Positions 33,150 through 46,066 of a stretch of DNA of 64,000 nucleotides are shown here, piece by piece. Each line of letters opens with the position of its first letter. Positions within the stretch are counted from its first letter, which is position 1. The stretch is from Porodaedalea pini (taxonomy: Eukaryota; Basidiomycota; Agaricomycetes; Hymenochaetales; Hymenochaetaceae), in contig NBAY01000018.1 of the NCBI GenBank assembly GCA_002794775.1, positions 248,001-312,000 on the forward strand, in the 5' to 3' direction. Both the position numbers and the translations under genes were made by a program. The notes beneath the pieces were generated by a model. It saw nothing but the letters and a program-made list of their open reading frames with translations. It had not been told where the DNA came from and did not search any database.

Positions 33150-35740
33150 TTACCAATCCAACGCATTTGCAGGCGACGAGCCCAGCCTGATCTTTTCGCC
33201 TTTGTAACCATGGGTATACAACCATGGCCGCAGAACACTCTGTCGCTGCTCGAACTCCGCGATTGTATCTGCCCTCTGCAGCGTTATTTCAATGTTGTCT
33301 AGCCCGTTCAGCAAGCAGTGTCGCCGGAAAGGGTCTATACTGAATGTTATCGGTGGTTGGCCATTTGGTCTCAGTATTTCGTTCTTCCCAAGGTCGATCT
33401 CAAGTTCTGCACCGCTCTCTGCGTCGATGGCGAGGGAAATGCAGACTTCCTTTGGCAACTCGATCGCCAACATGCCATTTTGCAGTGTATTGCTGCGGAA
33501 GATATCGGCGAAGCTCGGCGCAATGATACAGCGTATCCCGAAAACCTTCAAACTCCAAGGTGCCGCCTCTCGACTGCTGCCACATCCAAAGTTCTCCCCA
33601 GTACATATCAGTATCCTTGCCTTGTTGAAAGGTACTCGATTCAAAACGAAGTCAGTGGCTTCGCCTGACACGGGATCCTTGCGTAGCGTTTCGAACAAGG
33701 CCTCGCCTAGGACGCTAAGGACTGGAATCTTCAGGTATTGTTTTGCAATAATCACGTCGGTGTCAACGTTCTCCATATCAAGACGAGCAGCTATTCCTTT
33801 CCAGGTAGTGAACTTGCGGTCTCTGAGGATCGCCGTATCTGGGCGGTCTCCTTTGGGCATCTCAATGTTTGCCTCAGGCTCTGGCGGAGCAAGAACGGGA
33901 TCCGTCCAGAATGTCGACGCATTCAGCTCCTTGATAACTGGGCCTTGGCTCAGCTCCACTCCGAGATATTTGCGAACATCAGTAAGGTAGCCGGTCATCG
34001 CCGCTGCGGCAGCCATCGCGGGACTGAGCAGGTGTGTTCGGCCACCGGAACCTTGGCGACCTTCAAAATTGCGGTTGCTTGTGCTCGCGCAGCGTTCCTG
34101 TGGCTTCAACTGGTCCGGATTCATGCCAATACACATCGAGCAGCCAGCTTCACGCCAGTCGAAGCCGGCACGTTTGAAAATGACATCCAGACCTTCTGCT
34201 TCCGCCTGCTCCTTGATCATACCCGATCCAGGTACAATCAGCGCATAAACATGTGGTGCGACCTTCGCATCCGGGCCCGCCGCCAATACAATCTTCGCCG
34301 CCGAACGTAAGTCCTCAATGCGCGAGTTCGTGCAGGACCCAATGAAGACCTTGTCAACCTGGATCTCCGTCATTGGGGTGTTCGGCGTCAGGCCCATGTA
34401 CTGCAACGAGCGCTCAACTGATTTGCGCTTAATGGGATCTTCGATACTTGTTGGGTCAGGGACCTTGCCTGTGATCGGCGCGACGTCCTGCGGCGACGTG
34501 CCCCATGTTACGGTTGGCACGATGTCCTGCGCATTGATCCGGACCTCCTTATCGAATACGGCCCCCTCATCTGTTTTGAGTGTACGCCAGTATGTCATCG
34601 CACGGTCCCACATCTCGCCCTTCGGTGCAAACGGCCGTCCTTTGAGGTATTCGAATGTGATGTCGTCGGGTGCAATCATTCCGGCTCTGGCACCGGCCTC
34701 AATACTCATATTGCACACGCTCATGCGAGCCTCCATGCTGAACTGGTGGAAGACAGAGCCAGCGTACTCGATGACGCAGCCCGTACCGCCTGCCGTGCCA
34801 ATTACTCCGATGATGTGCAGGATCACATCCTTAGAGGTGACACCTTCATGCAAGTCTCCGTCGACAGTGATTCGCAAATTTTTGCTCTTTCTCTGCAGGA
34901 TGGTCTGCGTAGCGAGGACATGTTCGACCTCCGTCGTACCGATTCCAAATGCTAGTGCTCCGAATGCCCCATGCGCTATCATTACTTTGAGATACAGTAT
35001 AAGGATAAGCAGGGTAGAAACTCACTGGATGTATGAGAGTCACCACAGACGCAAGTAACACCTGGGAGGGTGAAACCCTGCTCTGGGCCAACGATATGAA
35101 CGATCCCTGTGGTCAATGAGCAAGGACCTCAAACGCTAGGCTAAATCTTGCTTACCCTGCCGGCGGTCCTTCAGTCCAAAATATGTTACGCCAAATTGCT
35201 TCACGCCCTTCTCCATCTCAATGCATAGCGTTTTCGAGTCTGGGTCGTCGATGTATTCTTCAATACTAGAAAAGTGTGTTCTTGGGAACGTCCTATATTG
35301 CTTAACGCTTGAGTACGACGTTCTATAATCGATCTGGTGCAGTGTTGCTCACGGGACGTTATGATCAACCGTTGCCAGCGTACAATCTCTTCGACGTACG
35401 GCCCGACCTGCATTCCGTCTGGGAGGCCGTGTTAAATTAGTAGAGTGAAATTCAAATCCTCCTGGAAACGCACAAGCTCGCAAATCCCTTCTGGCCGCTC
35501 AATTCATGTAGCATATGCCTGGAGTCGGAAGGGAGAGGACTCAATATCCTATTTGCGATAGCAATGAACTAGTTGTGGATAACCTGTCAATGTAGAGAAG
35601 GACCACGCCATCCTCCTGGACATGTCTACAAATAGATGGCATAAGTATGCGACAAAGTAAAGCGTCTGACTTGCTTACACAAGGTGCTCATCCCAGATCT
35701 TGTCGTAAAGTGTTCTTGTACGGTGGGTAGGCTCGATCAT
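33150..35740 (-). CDS. LEU1: 3-isopropylmalate dehydratase (fused large and small domains)
   Basis: 4Fe-4S aconitase-family enzyme that isomerises 2- to 3-isopropylmalate in leucine synthesis. Start [20 protein letters not shown] at 35740; six short introns lie in the first 770 bp, then one long exon 34975-33150. Early exons give [40 protein letters not shown] and [20 protein letters not shown]. Iron-sulfur ligands are visible in [15 protein letters not shown] and [13 protein letters not shown]; substrate blocks [20 protein letters not shown] are intact. The small domain follows after a linker, with [33 protein letters not shown] and [13 protein letters not shown]. At about 760-770 residues it matches the fused fungal enzyme. 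The VDHNVP region uses [13 protein letters not shown] where most homologues have TSRKNFKNIE, slightly divergent. Confidence 0.95.
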
Positions 35741-36706
35741 GCTCGTCTGCTAGAGAGTACAATGCTTCAAGGGCTACGCTGATACTGTTCACAGGGACGT
35801 GGAAATGTGAAGTGTGAGATGCGTTACGAATTTTTAAGAAGGCCTATTTATTCTAGGCAAGCCAAAGAAAGGCCTACAACCTTAGTCTCAAAGCCGTGAC
35901 TTTTAGAGCGCCAATGAACAAAGGTCCTAGGAGCACATGTACTAACCCAGGCTTCGAAGAAGCCTGGCTTTTTGAAGCCAGATAATACGAGACCGGGACT
36001 CTTTCAATTAGCTTATCATGACAACAGAATTTCAGCCGTTGATGCCAATAATGCGGTTTGTTGACTTGTCTCGGTTCCTGGTACCTTGAATGCATCCGGT
36101 TCAGGCGTCGGGATTTAATAGTTGTACGAATTAGCTATTCGAAGGAGCCCCGCTGCACGCATACGAGCACACGCGATATTGGAAGGCTTCAACGTCTGAC
36201 TATCTGTCGTGAAGGTCTTTCTCGAGGTTTGATTAATATTGTTTGGACACCATTGACTGTTGCAGCCACACTACATAGTAGTGCTATTATAACGACAATC
36301 TAGTCGGGCAACGGCTAAGACCATTTGGAGAGCATGTGACAATAGGTATAGACTCATACACATGTCCATGAATATGCATATGCCCATAAAATACAGGAAG
36401 AATGGAGGAAAATACGAAAGTATATCTTTCGTTCACTCAACTTTCGATAGAATGATCTGCAGATCGACACCGGGTTGCGTCCAAAAAAAAATAAAACGTT
36501 GTCGACTGCCACTCTTTTGTGGTCATTCGCTCGTTTGATGATGCCGCCGCCTTTTTGTATGCGTTATGTGTTTTGTCCAATTCAAATGCTCTTTATTTTG
36601 CAAGACATATTGAATTATCAAAGACTTGTTTTTGATTAAAGTCTTGTTCTAAATTTTAGGTGATTGGGTCTGCACGAATTTGTCCGCGTCTCACACGGCT
36701 GCAATT
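35741..36706. other. LEU1 upstream region and gene-poor stretch with hairpins
   Basis: AT-rich, nearly 1 kb. About 200-220 nt before the LEU1 ATG there are two overlapping hairpins (listed separately). No open frame is convincing. I do not see a clear Leu3-type CCGG-N4-CCGG palindrome. Confidence 0.45.
35947..35980. repeat. Overlapping inverted repeats upstream of LEU1
   Basis: CCAGGCTTC at 35947-35955 is perfectly complementary to GAAGCCTGG at 35959-35967 with a 3-nt loop. The right arm overlaps a second stem, CTGGCTT at 35964-35970 with AAGCCAG just downstream. The two stems exclude each other. Confidence 0.75.
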
Positions 36707-37063
36707 ACGGCCAACACCATAAGTATGCAAGCATTCGCAACTCCTCATCTGATCCTGATCCTGACCGACTTCTGGGATTCAACGCGTTTTGTACCTCGCA
36801 CGCGTTCTCCGACTCACGATCTTCTTCGAAGCGATTGCCGTCCTTCTTGACGAGGTGCATCGTTACTTTCCAGCCAGGTGGCCAATTTTTTTTAAAAGGG
36901 CAGATTTCCAGTCATCGCTTAGCGGTTGAGTCGCTCTGTCGCTGGCGACTACCAGAGACGTTCGATAGCATTCATCAGCTACCAGGATCGACTTTCGTGG
37001 ATGAAAATACGTGATCACACCACGGAAGAAGCCTCGGTAGGTACTTAAAGCATTGCGTACCAT
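36707..37063 (-). pseudogene. Possible small gene or gene fragment with a frame break at an A/T homopolymer
   Basis: Not recognised. From an ATG at 37063, an open frame of about 66 codons reads MVRNALSTYRGFFRGVITYF through SDDWKSALLK. At the T8/A8 run (36886-36893) the -1 frame takes over with NWPPGWKVTMHLVKKDGNRF and stays open for about 60 codons to a stop near 36707. The join has the same direction as the frame breaks in four other genes here, so it may be a real short gene with an undercalled homopolymer, a decayed gene, or chance. WPPGWKV-M-LVKKDG looks like real protein, but no homologue comes to mind. Confidence 0.3.
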
Positions 37064-37321
37064 TCACGATTAATTGTTTATGGGAGTCCAATCGAACCAT
37101 TCACAAACCAGATATTTACACAGAGCATTAAAGGCGACCATAGAAAAGGTAACCAACAAGAAGAGACAGATAAAAGTTCAAAGGAGAAATATGGAGGCCG
37201 CAGGTGGTCCCACTGCAAGGATTTAAAGCGAAAGGTCTTGCTTGCATCGGGCTTGGCGAGTTCAGTTGTCCATCGCGTTGCACTTGCATCATTCTCGTTT
37301 GCAGTGTGAGGTAGGTTTCGG

Positions 37322-39277
37322 TCATGGTCGGAAATGATGCTTCTTGCTCTCGTCGGACAAGGTTTCTGAAGAGCGGTGCCGTTCAGATACTTCGACATAC
37401 ACTTCCAGACCAGGCGCGGGGCCGGGCACCGTTTCAGGCGTGTCTTCGCGCTTTGAGCTAGAGAGAGGAGTCTTTTCATCATCAGCGCGTTCATGTAATG
37501 GTTTGGCTTCCCGACATTCTGGGGATGTAGTCTCCAAATGGGATAGAAGTGGGGACGACGATAACGACATAGGACTGTAACTTGAAGTGCTTGCAGAAGA
37601 TCTTCGCCGGGCAGTATCAAGCTTTAACATCAGACTTCCTCTTTCACCTGTAACGGAACGTTCAATGTTGTGCCGAGATACCTTTCCAAGTCCGTCAGTC
37701 TCTTCCCCTTCTAGCGTGGCGCCCACTCTCCTAGACTCGGATATCTGTGCTGAACATCCTTCTACTTGCTCCTCTTCGGGGTCGAGCTCCGACTGGCTGT
37801 CATATTCGGCAGGCAGGCGACCAAACGCCCGCCTCTTTGCTCGTGGCGCTCCATCCGCGGCGTGATATTCGGTCGATGCCTCAGACCACACAGGAGATTG
37901 AGGTGGCGGCGATGCCTTTCTCTTTGTTGGCTGGCTGTACGTCGCCCGCAAAAGCTCTTGGGGAACACTCTTTGCCGCTGCTCTGGCTTGCATATCGAGC
38001 TTCCATATGTCCTTCGGATGAGGAGGTCTAGATAATGTCCTGTGATCCGACGGCCAGTCCTCTCCATCATTTTCAGCAGAACTCGGAAAAGCTGCGTGAG
38101 ACGTGACATGACTTCCCTCGAACATAGGAGGTGTTCGTCGATGCATATGCGATTCTCTTGGGAAGTCTTGATAGGCATGCAGCGAACTGCGTTCCTTGGA
38201 ATCCGAAGATCGTTGCCTGCTATGCGATAGATGAATTGGCTGTCCTTCATCTGCACCACGTTCACTTAGAGGCGGACAGCGATCAGCAGGTGAGTCTCGC
38301 TGCTCTGCAGGTCGTGGACTTGCTTTAGGATTACAAGACGTGGTCGGATTAAGCACGAAAGCTAGCTTCCCTTTAGACGACCGAGGCCGTACCGACAGCT
38401 TCTCGATCTCCGGGGCGGGAGGCCTGAGCGGCTGCTCGGTACCAGCACGCTGGACCGGCGTTTCAGGTAAGACATTTCGGCGGTCAGCTTCAGGCAGATA
38501 CCTACGGAAACGATCACGCTCAACATCCTGGTAACGTGTTGCTTGAGGGCTCTTGTGTTCGGTCTCCTGCCTGCGCGGCGCCTCTTGGTGACTCTGGTGA
38601 TTCTGGGAGGAATGTGGTCCGCGTCGCGCAGGCATGTAGAAGTCTAGATACTCGTCGGCCATTGTTCGGACTTGTCCTCGTGCACCGACTCGAGGGTACT
38701 GCGAGCGGACATGGTTCACAACTGTGTTGTTGTAAGGCCGAGGAGTTGGATAGGTGTCTCGAGAATTGCTTGGAGCCTCCGTGTCGGATAGTTGCGCATA
38801 GTAGCGTCGCTTGAGCTCGTCAATTCCGAGAGCGTTTTCATCAACTGGATAGCTTGCGCTCGTGCTAAATTGTTGGACCGGGCGACGTTGCTGGTAATCC
38901 GTGGATGGCGTTCTTGAGGTAGGTCTTACTATACCCGACGAGGAGCTTGGAATAGGCCTTAATGACGCACTGGACGTCAAAAGCAAGATCAGTGGTGAAT
39001 AGAGCTCAGGTGGCCTATCATCTTACTTTTCGAGATGGCCGTAGCGTGCTTGTGCTTGAGTCTGTGCATGTACATGTGCTAGTGCCTGAGTTTTTGCTTG
39101 AGCATGTGCCTCTGCCTGTGTTCTGAGCCTAAGTGCACGCGTCGCAGCCTCATACTGCCTACGAGCATTTGAAAGTATTTCCGCTCTCAAAGCTCTGTCC
39201 ATACTCTTTAGCCTCGCCGCAGTGTCATGCGGGTGCGGGTGCGGCGGCGGCATATACCCGTATCTGTGCTCGGCCAT
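37322..39277 (-). CDS. Disordered Ser/Arg/Pro-rich protein of unknown function
   Basis: I do not recognise this family. Start MAEHRYGYMPPPHPHPHD at ATG 39277; one intron near 38970-39024 (donor GTAAGA) joins in frame to a long exon ending at 37322. The product is about 630 residues. The N-terminus has a predicted helix rich in Ala/Arg (RLKSMDRALRAEILSNARRQ) that grades into a Gln/Ala repeat (AEAHAQAKTQALAHVHAQTQ). The rest is hydrophilic and disordered, with one block that looks more conserved, NALGIDELKRRYYAQLSDTE followed by MADEYLDFYMPAR. A basic KRKASPPP and KRRAFGRLP could act as nuclear signals. No catalytic or membrane motif is seen. A nuclear regulatory role is only a guess. Confidence 0.7.
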
Positions 39278-40268
39278 CCGACGTTATGTTTAATGTAACC
39301 AACGCAAAGAGAATCGGCGCGCAGGAGAATCGGGAGGCAAACGTGAGCAGGGACGAGAAAAGTATTAGCGCGTTCGTGCCTTTCGTATGACTATTTATCG
39401 GGATTTATTGCGCGCCGCTTTGCGCCGCGGTGCCACGAGTTCTGGAAGCAAACTTGCGAGTACGTTTGGAGCAATCACGCGAGAGTAGCGTGGAGACACT
39501 GCTTTGAGGCGGGCGGCGACCTAATCGCAAAATGTTGTCGTTGAGAAACCCATGGGGATTCGGGCCTTGTAGCGTACACAGCTCATGGATTAACAGGACT
39601 CAAATGCATCCATGAAGTATATCAATGACTTTTTTGCCTGACGCCACGACCGAGACTCTTCTCGGACCTTGGCCCCCTCTTACGAGAGTGGCCTTTGGAA
39701 CGGCTCAAGGAAATACCAACGGAGGGAGAACTCTTTGCGAGAACACAGAGCTAAACGTGTGCTGCAAAGTAAACCAACGGCCTGCAAACACAAGTAAAGT
39801 AGCGTGCTGAACCGTCTCCCTTCTCGTAGCTTTTGCGCAAATTTAACGGCCCGGCCTCAAATCAGGCGTTTCACCTAGCTACATGTCCTGGTGTGCATTG
39901 CATCCTGGTGTGCTGCACCTTCAGCTGGGTCCTTTGCCACGGAATCATTCCAGTGAGTAAACGTCATCAATTGTTTGCTAGTAAGAGATGGCTAAGACAC
40001 AGCCCTTTATCTGAACTAACGCATTTATATATCGCGAACGCATTAGCGTTCACGAGTAGACCATGTCCTTGAGTTACACGTACAAATTACAGAGCGTTGT
40101 ATGGCATACTTCATTATACAGAGCTTGAGCAAGGAAATGGAAAACGTCCCGATACAGTGGAGAACAAGATGTCAAGAAAAAGTGTATTGAAATGGGTAGC
40201 TGCTAAGAGTTCATCAGACTGAAGACAGATGAGTAGGATTTATATGAGTTCGCTTACCAGTACAAGGA
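39278..40268. other. Intergenic region without a supportable gene
   Basis: 991 bases between the 39277 start and the SGF73 stop. The right half, near 40020-40260, is AT-rich and likely includes the SGF73 3' untranslated region. Open frames are short and have no recognisable content. Confidence 0.5.
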
Positions 40269-41405
40269 TTAAGAGGGTACTCTAGTAGGAGCACTAATGC
40301 CCATAGCACCACCCATAGCACTCCTGGGCATGAGAGCACTAGCAAGCAGGTCCTTGCAGTTTCGTAAGCGCTCTCGTCGCGCCACGAACCAGGTCCCTGC
40401 GTCGTAGGGGACAGCAAGGGGAACTCCAATGACGCCGGCCATCTGCGCGTTGCGAACAGTCTTCACCATCGAGTCAAGCTCTGCTTCTGAGTCCACATCG
40501 TCCATGTTCTCGTCCTCTATGTCCTCCTGGATGACGCTCCCGACGGGGGCAGAGGTAGTCGCTGTTTTCTTTCCCTTCTTCACTGTCCCACCAGCAGCTT
40601 GCTTAGCTGCAGCGGTGGCAGCTGCAGCCTCTGTGGCCAATCGCTTCTTCTCTGCCTTCTCTTTCTCCTTCTTTTCTTTGCGTTCTGCCTTCGACTGACG
40701 CTTGACGGGTTCGACATAGTTGGGATTACGCTCCCTGTTGAACTCGTTCAGTAGGTCGTCGTACGCCTTCGAACGTCCCTGGACAGCACGCTTGGCACCC
40801 ATCGAATGGCTTTTACACGTGAGGGCGCGCGAACACGGCAGGTTCTTGTCGTTAATAACACCGCATTGTCTGTCCAGATCCACTGGTCCCTTGAAGCGGC
40901 CTTTTGTGATTTTCGTAGCGGGTTTTTTCTTCTTTACCCCGCTTTCGTCTTCTAGTGCATCCTCATCGTCAGCTTTTCGTTTCTTTCCCTTTTTGTCTGA
41001 ACATGATATAAACGAAGAAATAGCCAGCTGATCGCGCAGTCCTTACCGTCTACTTTAGTGCCCTTCTTGCCGCCGGCGCGTATTGTTCGGCACCGTTCTG
41101 TCCGGGTATTCGCGTCAATGAGCCACCACTTCGCAAGAGTCTGAGGACAGCGCACCAGCGTGATCTGCGAACGCGTTTTTCTGGATTGGTTTATCACAAT
41201 CTTTACACCTCACGACGCCAAATTCAGGCCTCAGAGGCTCAGCGCCAAAAATCTTCATCTGTTTCGCGTCGAGCCATAAAGTCGGAGGAGATGGGGGCGG
41301 CTCTGAAGGAGATGATGCTGAAGGAGACGTTGGGAGATTGTCCCATGAGAAAGGAGCACCTGGAGAGGACGCGCTACTTGGCTTCAGCTTCAGGCTCATG
41401 GTCAT
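40269..41405 (-). CDS. SGF73: SAGA subunit Sgf73/ataxin-7-like, SCA7 domain
   Basis: Anchors the deubiquitinase module to the SAGA coactivator, nuclear. Start [20 protein letters not shown] at 41405. Three exons: the first ends in a zinc-binding segment ([20 protein letters not shown], spanning the exon join, C-x2-C and H-x3-C), the second gives [14 protein letters not shown], and the third holds a Lys-rich linker and the SCA7 domain: [40 protein letters not shown] and [12 protein letters not shown]. The C-terminal part has a [20 protein letters not shown] helix and a final block [16 protein letters not shown]. Cys and His ligands of the SCA7 domain are intact. About 330 residues. Confidence 0.9.
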
Positions 41406-41956
41406 TGCATGAAGATGGTTCGGAAGCGCACGCGTCCAGCAATGATCGGCTTTCCTAAACGATCGCCAGTACTAGTGTGGCTGCTTCTGAGTGCTTTTGA
41501 TCATGATCGGCTTTGCTCTTGTTGCTGCTCTGCTCAGCGACATATCTCTTCCCATTTTCTTGTGCCAGAGATAAGCAGACCCGGGGAGTTATGTGGCTAG
41601 CCTTGTTTGTCCTTGCAGCGTCCCAGTGTTTGCAAATTCATATCTTTATGCTCTTCTTACCGCACAAGTTTGTCAATGAGCGGAACACATCAGCAACTCT
41701 ATCGCACGTTGGGGGGCATTAGTGTCCAGTCTCACATTCGCAAGGATGAATCACAAAGCTCGAGTTTCATGAGCTGTAGAAGAGCCCCAGACAAGAAAAT
41801 GGCTCCAACGCAAATCTGCCATCAATATAGGTGAGTATATTAACAGATTAGAGATTGCATGCATTCTAACAGAAAAATGAGAGTGTGGAGCTCATATGAG
41901 ACTGCGTATGTACAACAAAGGACAGGAATGTATAAGTTACAATTGCATTCATGTTT
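41406..41956. other. Intergenic region between SGF73 and the PP4 regulator gene
   Basis: Upstream region of SGF73 and 3' region of the PSY2-like gene. Short overlapping open frames look like chance. Nothing else is seen. Confidence 0.45.
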
Positions 41957-44900
41957 CTAACCATTGCCACCATCCTTCGAGTCAGTTCTTGCGGATACAA
42001 CAGGCTTCGCTTCGACTAGAGGCTTCGAAGCACTGAACCTCAGCTTCAGCTTCTTCGGCCCCTCCTCGCCCACCGTTGCCGTAGAGGCCCGCGCCTTCGC
42101 CGCCGCAGCCTGGGAAGCCTCATCCGACGCGTTGCTAAGGCGGCGGTTCTTAGGCGCTAGTCTTTCAAACGCATCGTCCTCTTCCTCCCCGCGACGACGC
42201 TTCTCCCGCATTTTCACTGGCGTCAATCCCGCGTCGGTAGACTGTTGCTCATCAGCACCCTTCGAGACTAAGGACTCCAGCAAGTCATCCTCAGGATCTG
42301 AAGGCTCGTGCTCGGGAGGCTCGTACGGGAGGATTTGAATCTGCCGATGGGGAAGGACTGGAGACTCAGGCGTCGAAGGCTCTTTATCTGACCGAACCTG
42401 ATCAGACAGAGGACTGGAAATATCTTCGTCATCATCGTACTCCAACAGAGACGACAGTGGCGAAGTGGGTCGGTGCTGAGAAGGTACGCTGATCAATCGC
42501 TGGCTCTTATTCAGCTGGGCGTGCGGACCAGGGGTACTGATACGCTGGCGTTTACGGCGGAACAAGCCAAGGAACGAGTCTACTCGGGGGACGGGCACGA
42601 CAGGATCCTCGTCGTTGTCGTCGCTGTTGAAGTAAGAATCGTCCTCTTCCGACTCCATAACGCGTTGGCCAAAAATGCGAGGGATCATGATCCTGTGCAT
42701 CAAGATGAGTCAAGGACTTCTTTGTGACATATCCCAGATAACTTACGCCTGTCTCTTCTCAGCTTCTGGAGGAAGGGGCTCCTTGTTTATCTCCCATCGA
42801 GCTACGAAGCCATAAAAGGTAGACAAACCAAGGGCTGACTTCGCAAGCTCGCGCATGTCGGCTTCATGCTTCTCCATTATGTGATTGATAGGGTCTTTCA
42901 GGTTCTCCTAAAAAAAGACATATATGAAGATGAACGGACGCAACGACAACAGAATTCAGCCAACCTTCCGCATAAACTCAAAGAATTCTTGACACGTAGA
43001 GCTGAGTAGGTTTTCCCGCATGGCCTCACGGACAGCCAGCTTGCAAATAGGTGTGAAACAGTCGTGCTTGTGCATATGGGTGAAAAGGTTGCGGTTGTTC
43101 ATCTTGAGGCATATTCGAAAAAATCGGAGAGCAGCTAATTTGTTGTTTGGATGAGTGTGAGATACAAAAAGGACGAGAGAACGAAGCGACACTTACCGAG
43201 GCATAAATGTTTATCTCTCACGCTTAATAAGGAAGCAATGCGAGAGACGACGTTGGAGGATAAGATGAAGAAATAACTCCGAAACGAATGCTGCATGGCA
43301 AAGCTACAAAGAAGGTCGCACAAATAAAGATATAAGTTGCCTCGCTCCCGGGATGGCTTAAAGGGTGCATCTAAAATGCTATCAGAATTAAACCATGCGA
43401 GCGAAAAGGATGCTTACTCACTTTTCAGCTCATGGTGATCAGGAACATCGTGAGTGAGTGGTCGCATTAGTGATTCTATGCAGACTTTATAAAAGTTGTC
43501 TAAGAACCGCTCGGTGTTGTGGTCATCCCTCATGGGTCGGTTCAAATATGTGTTTGGTGCAGGCACCGGTACAACACCAGCCTGGTTCTGATTGTACCAT
43601 TAGATAGCCGCTTCACTAGAAAAACACAACGATGAAAGCGTACCTGAACCTCTGGAGGAGGCACAGGTTCCACTGGAGGTATATCAACGAGCAATCTGAG
43701 CGCGTCTGCTAGCTGAGTTTGAAGCGCGAGGTCTTGACAATTCGCCATCATACGACATAAAACCTGCGAAAGGGTCTCCTTGAACGGTGTAGGGCCACCA
43801 TTCGTGACGTCCGGTATTTTTGCATGCTCTTGGCCGACTAAGCCCTCGGTGTTCCCTGTGGGCTGCCCAAGTGCCACGGCCTGCGTCAAAATGTGATTCC
43901 GAATGCTCAGAGTGTGATGGTCCAGCAAGACTGCAAGGATCTCCCCAGCTGTGAAGACGATATGCTTCTCTGGTCTGCATAATGCCCACTGCACAGCGTA
44001 GAGCACACCGCGCTCGACCAAGGTTCGGAAGAGTCCTATTCGTGTGGGAAGTTGAACGTTCTTGCCCATTACACACAACTGCTGAAGAAGAGAGATGACC
44101 TCCTTTTTACGTTCCACGTCAATTGACTCGTCCGAATGATTCGCTTGGGAAGATGAGGGCCCGGCAGATGATGAGGAGTCCACGCCATTGGCCAAGGATG
44201 AATTATCCGAAGGTCTGTCAACCTCCATGTCGCTATCCTTTTCCTTTCCTTTTCCTTTGGCGCCTACAGGTCGGATGAACAAGGAGACGAGCTCAGCGAG
44301 GAAGTGCTCGTCACGCTGGACATGATTAATGATGTCTATCTGGTTGTATATAATGCACGAATTGAGCACATTGAAGGTCGAGTCGTCAAGTGCACGGCCG
44401 AGGATGACGTCCTTGAGATACTGCAACCGATATGTGGCATGTATCTTCCGCTGGATGGCTTGGTCGTTTATCACAATAGGCTGCATAAAATGAGACCGCT
44501 GGAGAAGAAACTCGCGGTAATTTGCCTTGAACTTGGGAAATTCGGGGTCATCTATATTCTGCACGTCAATTCAAGGCATGCAGTCAGAGTACGCGAGCAC
44601 CTACACTCGAGCATGCCGACGACGCCAAGCCACAACTCATCCATAAGAATATGTTCGTACATTGTGCTCTCGTTGAGAAGTACTGTTGTGGAAAATTAAG
44701 TAATTTCAACCATGGCATGCCTATTTTGGACTCACGGATCGTCTGCATGCAACTGCACAGTGCATGCAATGCGTCCAGATTTTCGGCCTTCTCAGCGGCC
44801 TCGAATGCATCAAGCAACTGATAGATATACCTATTGTCCTGGATGTAACTGCATATTGTCTCTCGCGACTTTGGCGATCGCGCCATTGTTCGCATAGCCT

Positions 44901-46066
44901 TCTCAATTTCAGCGATGAAGAGAGCGTCGGGACTCGGCGTTGGAAGATGACCAGATTGGATGATTTGAGCAGCAGTGCTTGGGACTGTTGGAGAATGTCA
45001 GAACCTTGAAATATCAACAACGGCCAAAGAAAATATGAGAACCATAGTCCAACTCTGAGACTACAGGTAGAATAATGGCAGAATCATTGCTGCCATCGAA
45101 CACAGAAAAGACACCGGGCTCATATGTCCAAGGAGGCGTACCTCTACTGCTGAGGTGCCTCTGCACCTCCGTGATGAACTCCCACACTTCTGAGCACCCC
45201 TCGATGTCCTGGAAGCTAAGCGCAAAGTCTGTGCCGTCTGGTTCTGTCCACACAATCAAAGTGTCCTGCTGCCTTTGATATACATCCGAAGCACGGACCA
45301 GGCAGTTCAAGAGTATGTCCTGCGTCCCCTCAGCTCTCGCAACGAGACGCGCTTCTTCTATATCACTGTCGAAATCGCCGCCGCAAAAAGCAGTACCTCG
45401 ATCTGTCCAACGTGAACCCACAAGTTCGTAGACCTGTATTGTGATGAAAAAATAGTCCGCCAGTCAGCTTCGCGAGTACAGAAAAGCAGCAAGGGAAAGA
45501 AACGAAAGAAGCCTGTCTAGAAGTTGTTTGGTAGAGTCCGAAATTACTCCTAAAGCATGAGTGCTGATGAAGCAGCGCGTCAACCGAAGCTACCGCATGA
45601 ATCATAAAGGATACTGCAATTATATCTTTCCAATCCCAGAGAAACGCCGAAAGAGGCGCACAGAAGCCAAGGAGAATAAAAGAAGGCTATAGCGCACCTT
45701 TACGCGACGTAGGTCAGGATCGAAGACTTCATTCGAGTCCTGCGAGCTAGAACTCTGCCCAGACCCGCTGTCATCACCATTCATCCTCATGAACCTGCTC
45801 ATATCGTCGACGTCCAAAAACTCGATCTCGTTGTCTCTGCCATTTGTCATCTCCTCCAGATGCGGGCCCGGCGACCGCTCACTTGCTGGCAAGAAGCCGC
45901 TGCTGCCATTTGCGGTGGCCGTCGTCGCGCCCGGTGCCAACATAGCGGCAGACGACGGAGCAGGTCCGGCGAAGCCATTCGCGCGTCCCTGTGATGCGAT
46001 CGGGCCGGTCTGGGAGGGGAGATTGGCGTCGTCTGCGTCTCTATTGTCGGCGACGCCCCGGCTCAT
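41957..46066 (-). CDS. PSY2: Protein phosphatase 4 regulatory subunit 3 (Psy2/SMEK)
   Basis: Substrate-recruiting subunit of PP4, acting in DNA-damage recovery and cell-cycle control. The start is ATG 46066 (MSRGVADNRDADDANLP). The N-terminus is disordered, then comes an EVH1/PH-like domain: RRVKVYELVGSRWTDRGTAF, EARLVARAEGTQDILLNCLV, TLIVWTEPDGTDFALSFQDI and CSEVWEFITEVQRHLSS. The SMK-1 repeat region follows: SPKSRETICSYIQDNRYIYQ, LLDAFEAAEKAENLDALHAL, EFPKFKANYREFLLQRSHF, IHATYRLQYLKDVILGRALD and NSCIIYNQIDIINHVQRDE. At least ten introns of about 50-70 nt interrupt the gene. The C-terminal tail is acidic and Arg/Lys-rich (VMESEEDDSYFNSDDNDED), as in other Psy2 proteins, and stops at 41957. 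Confidence 0.92.

Noticed and set aside
24929..41405. TAF9 and SGF73 as a SAGA gene cluster
   Set aside because: They lie about 14.5 kb apart with many unrelated genes between them. Two SAGA subunits in one window is not evidence of clustering.
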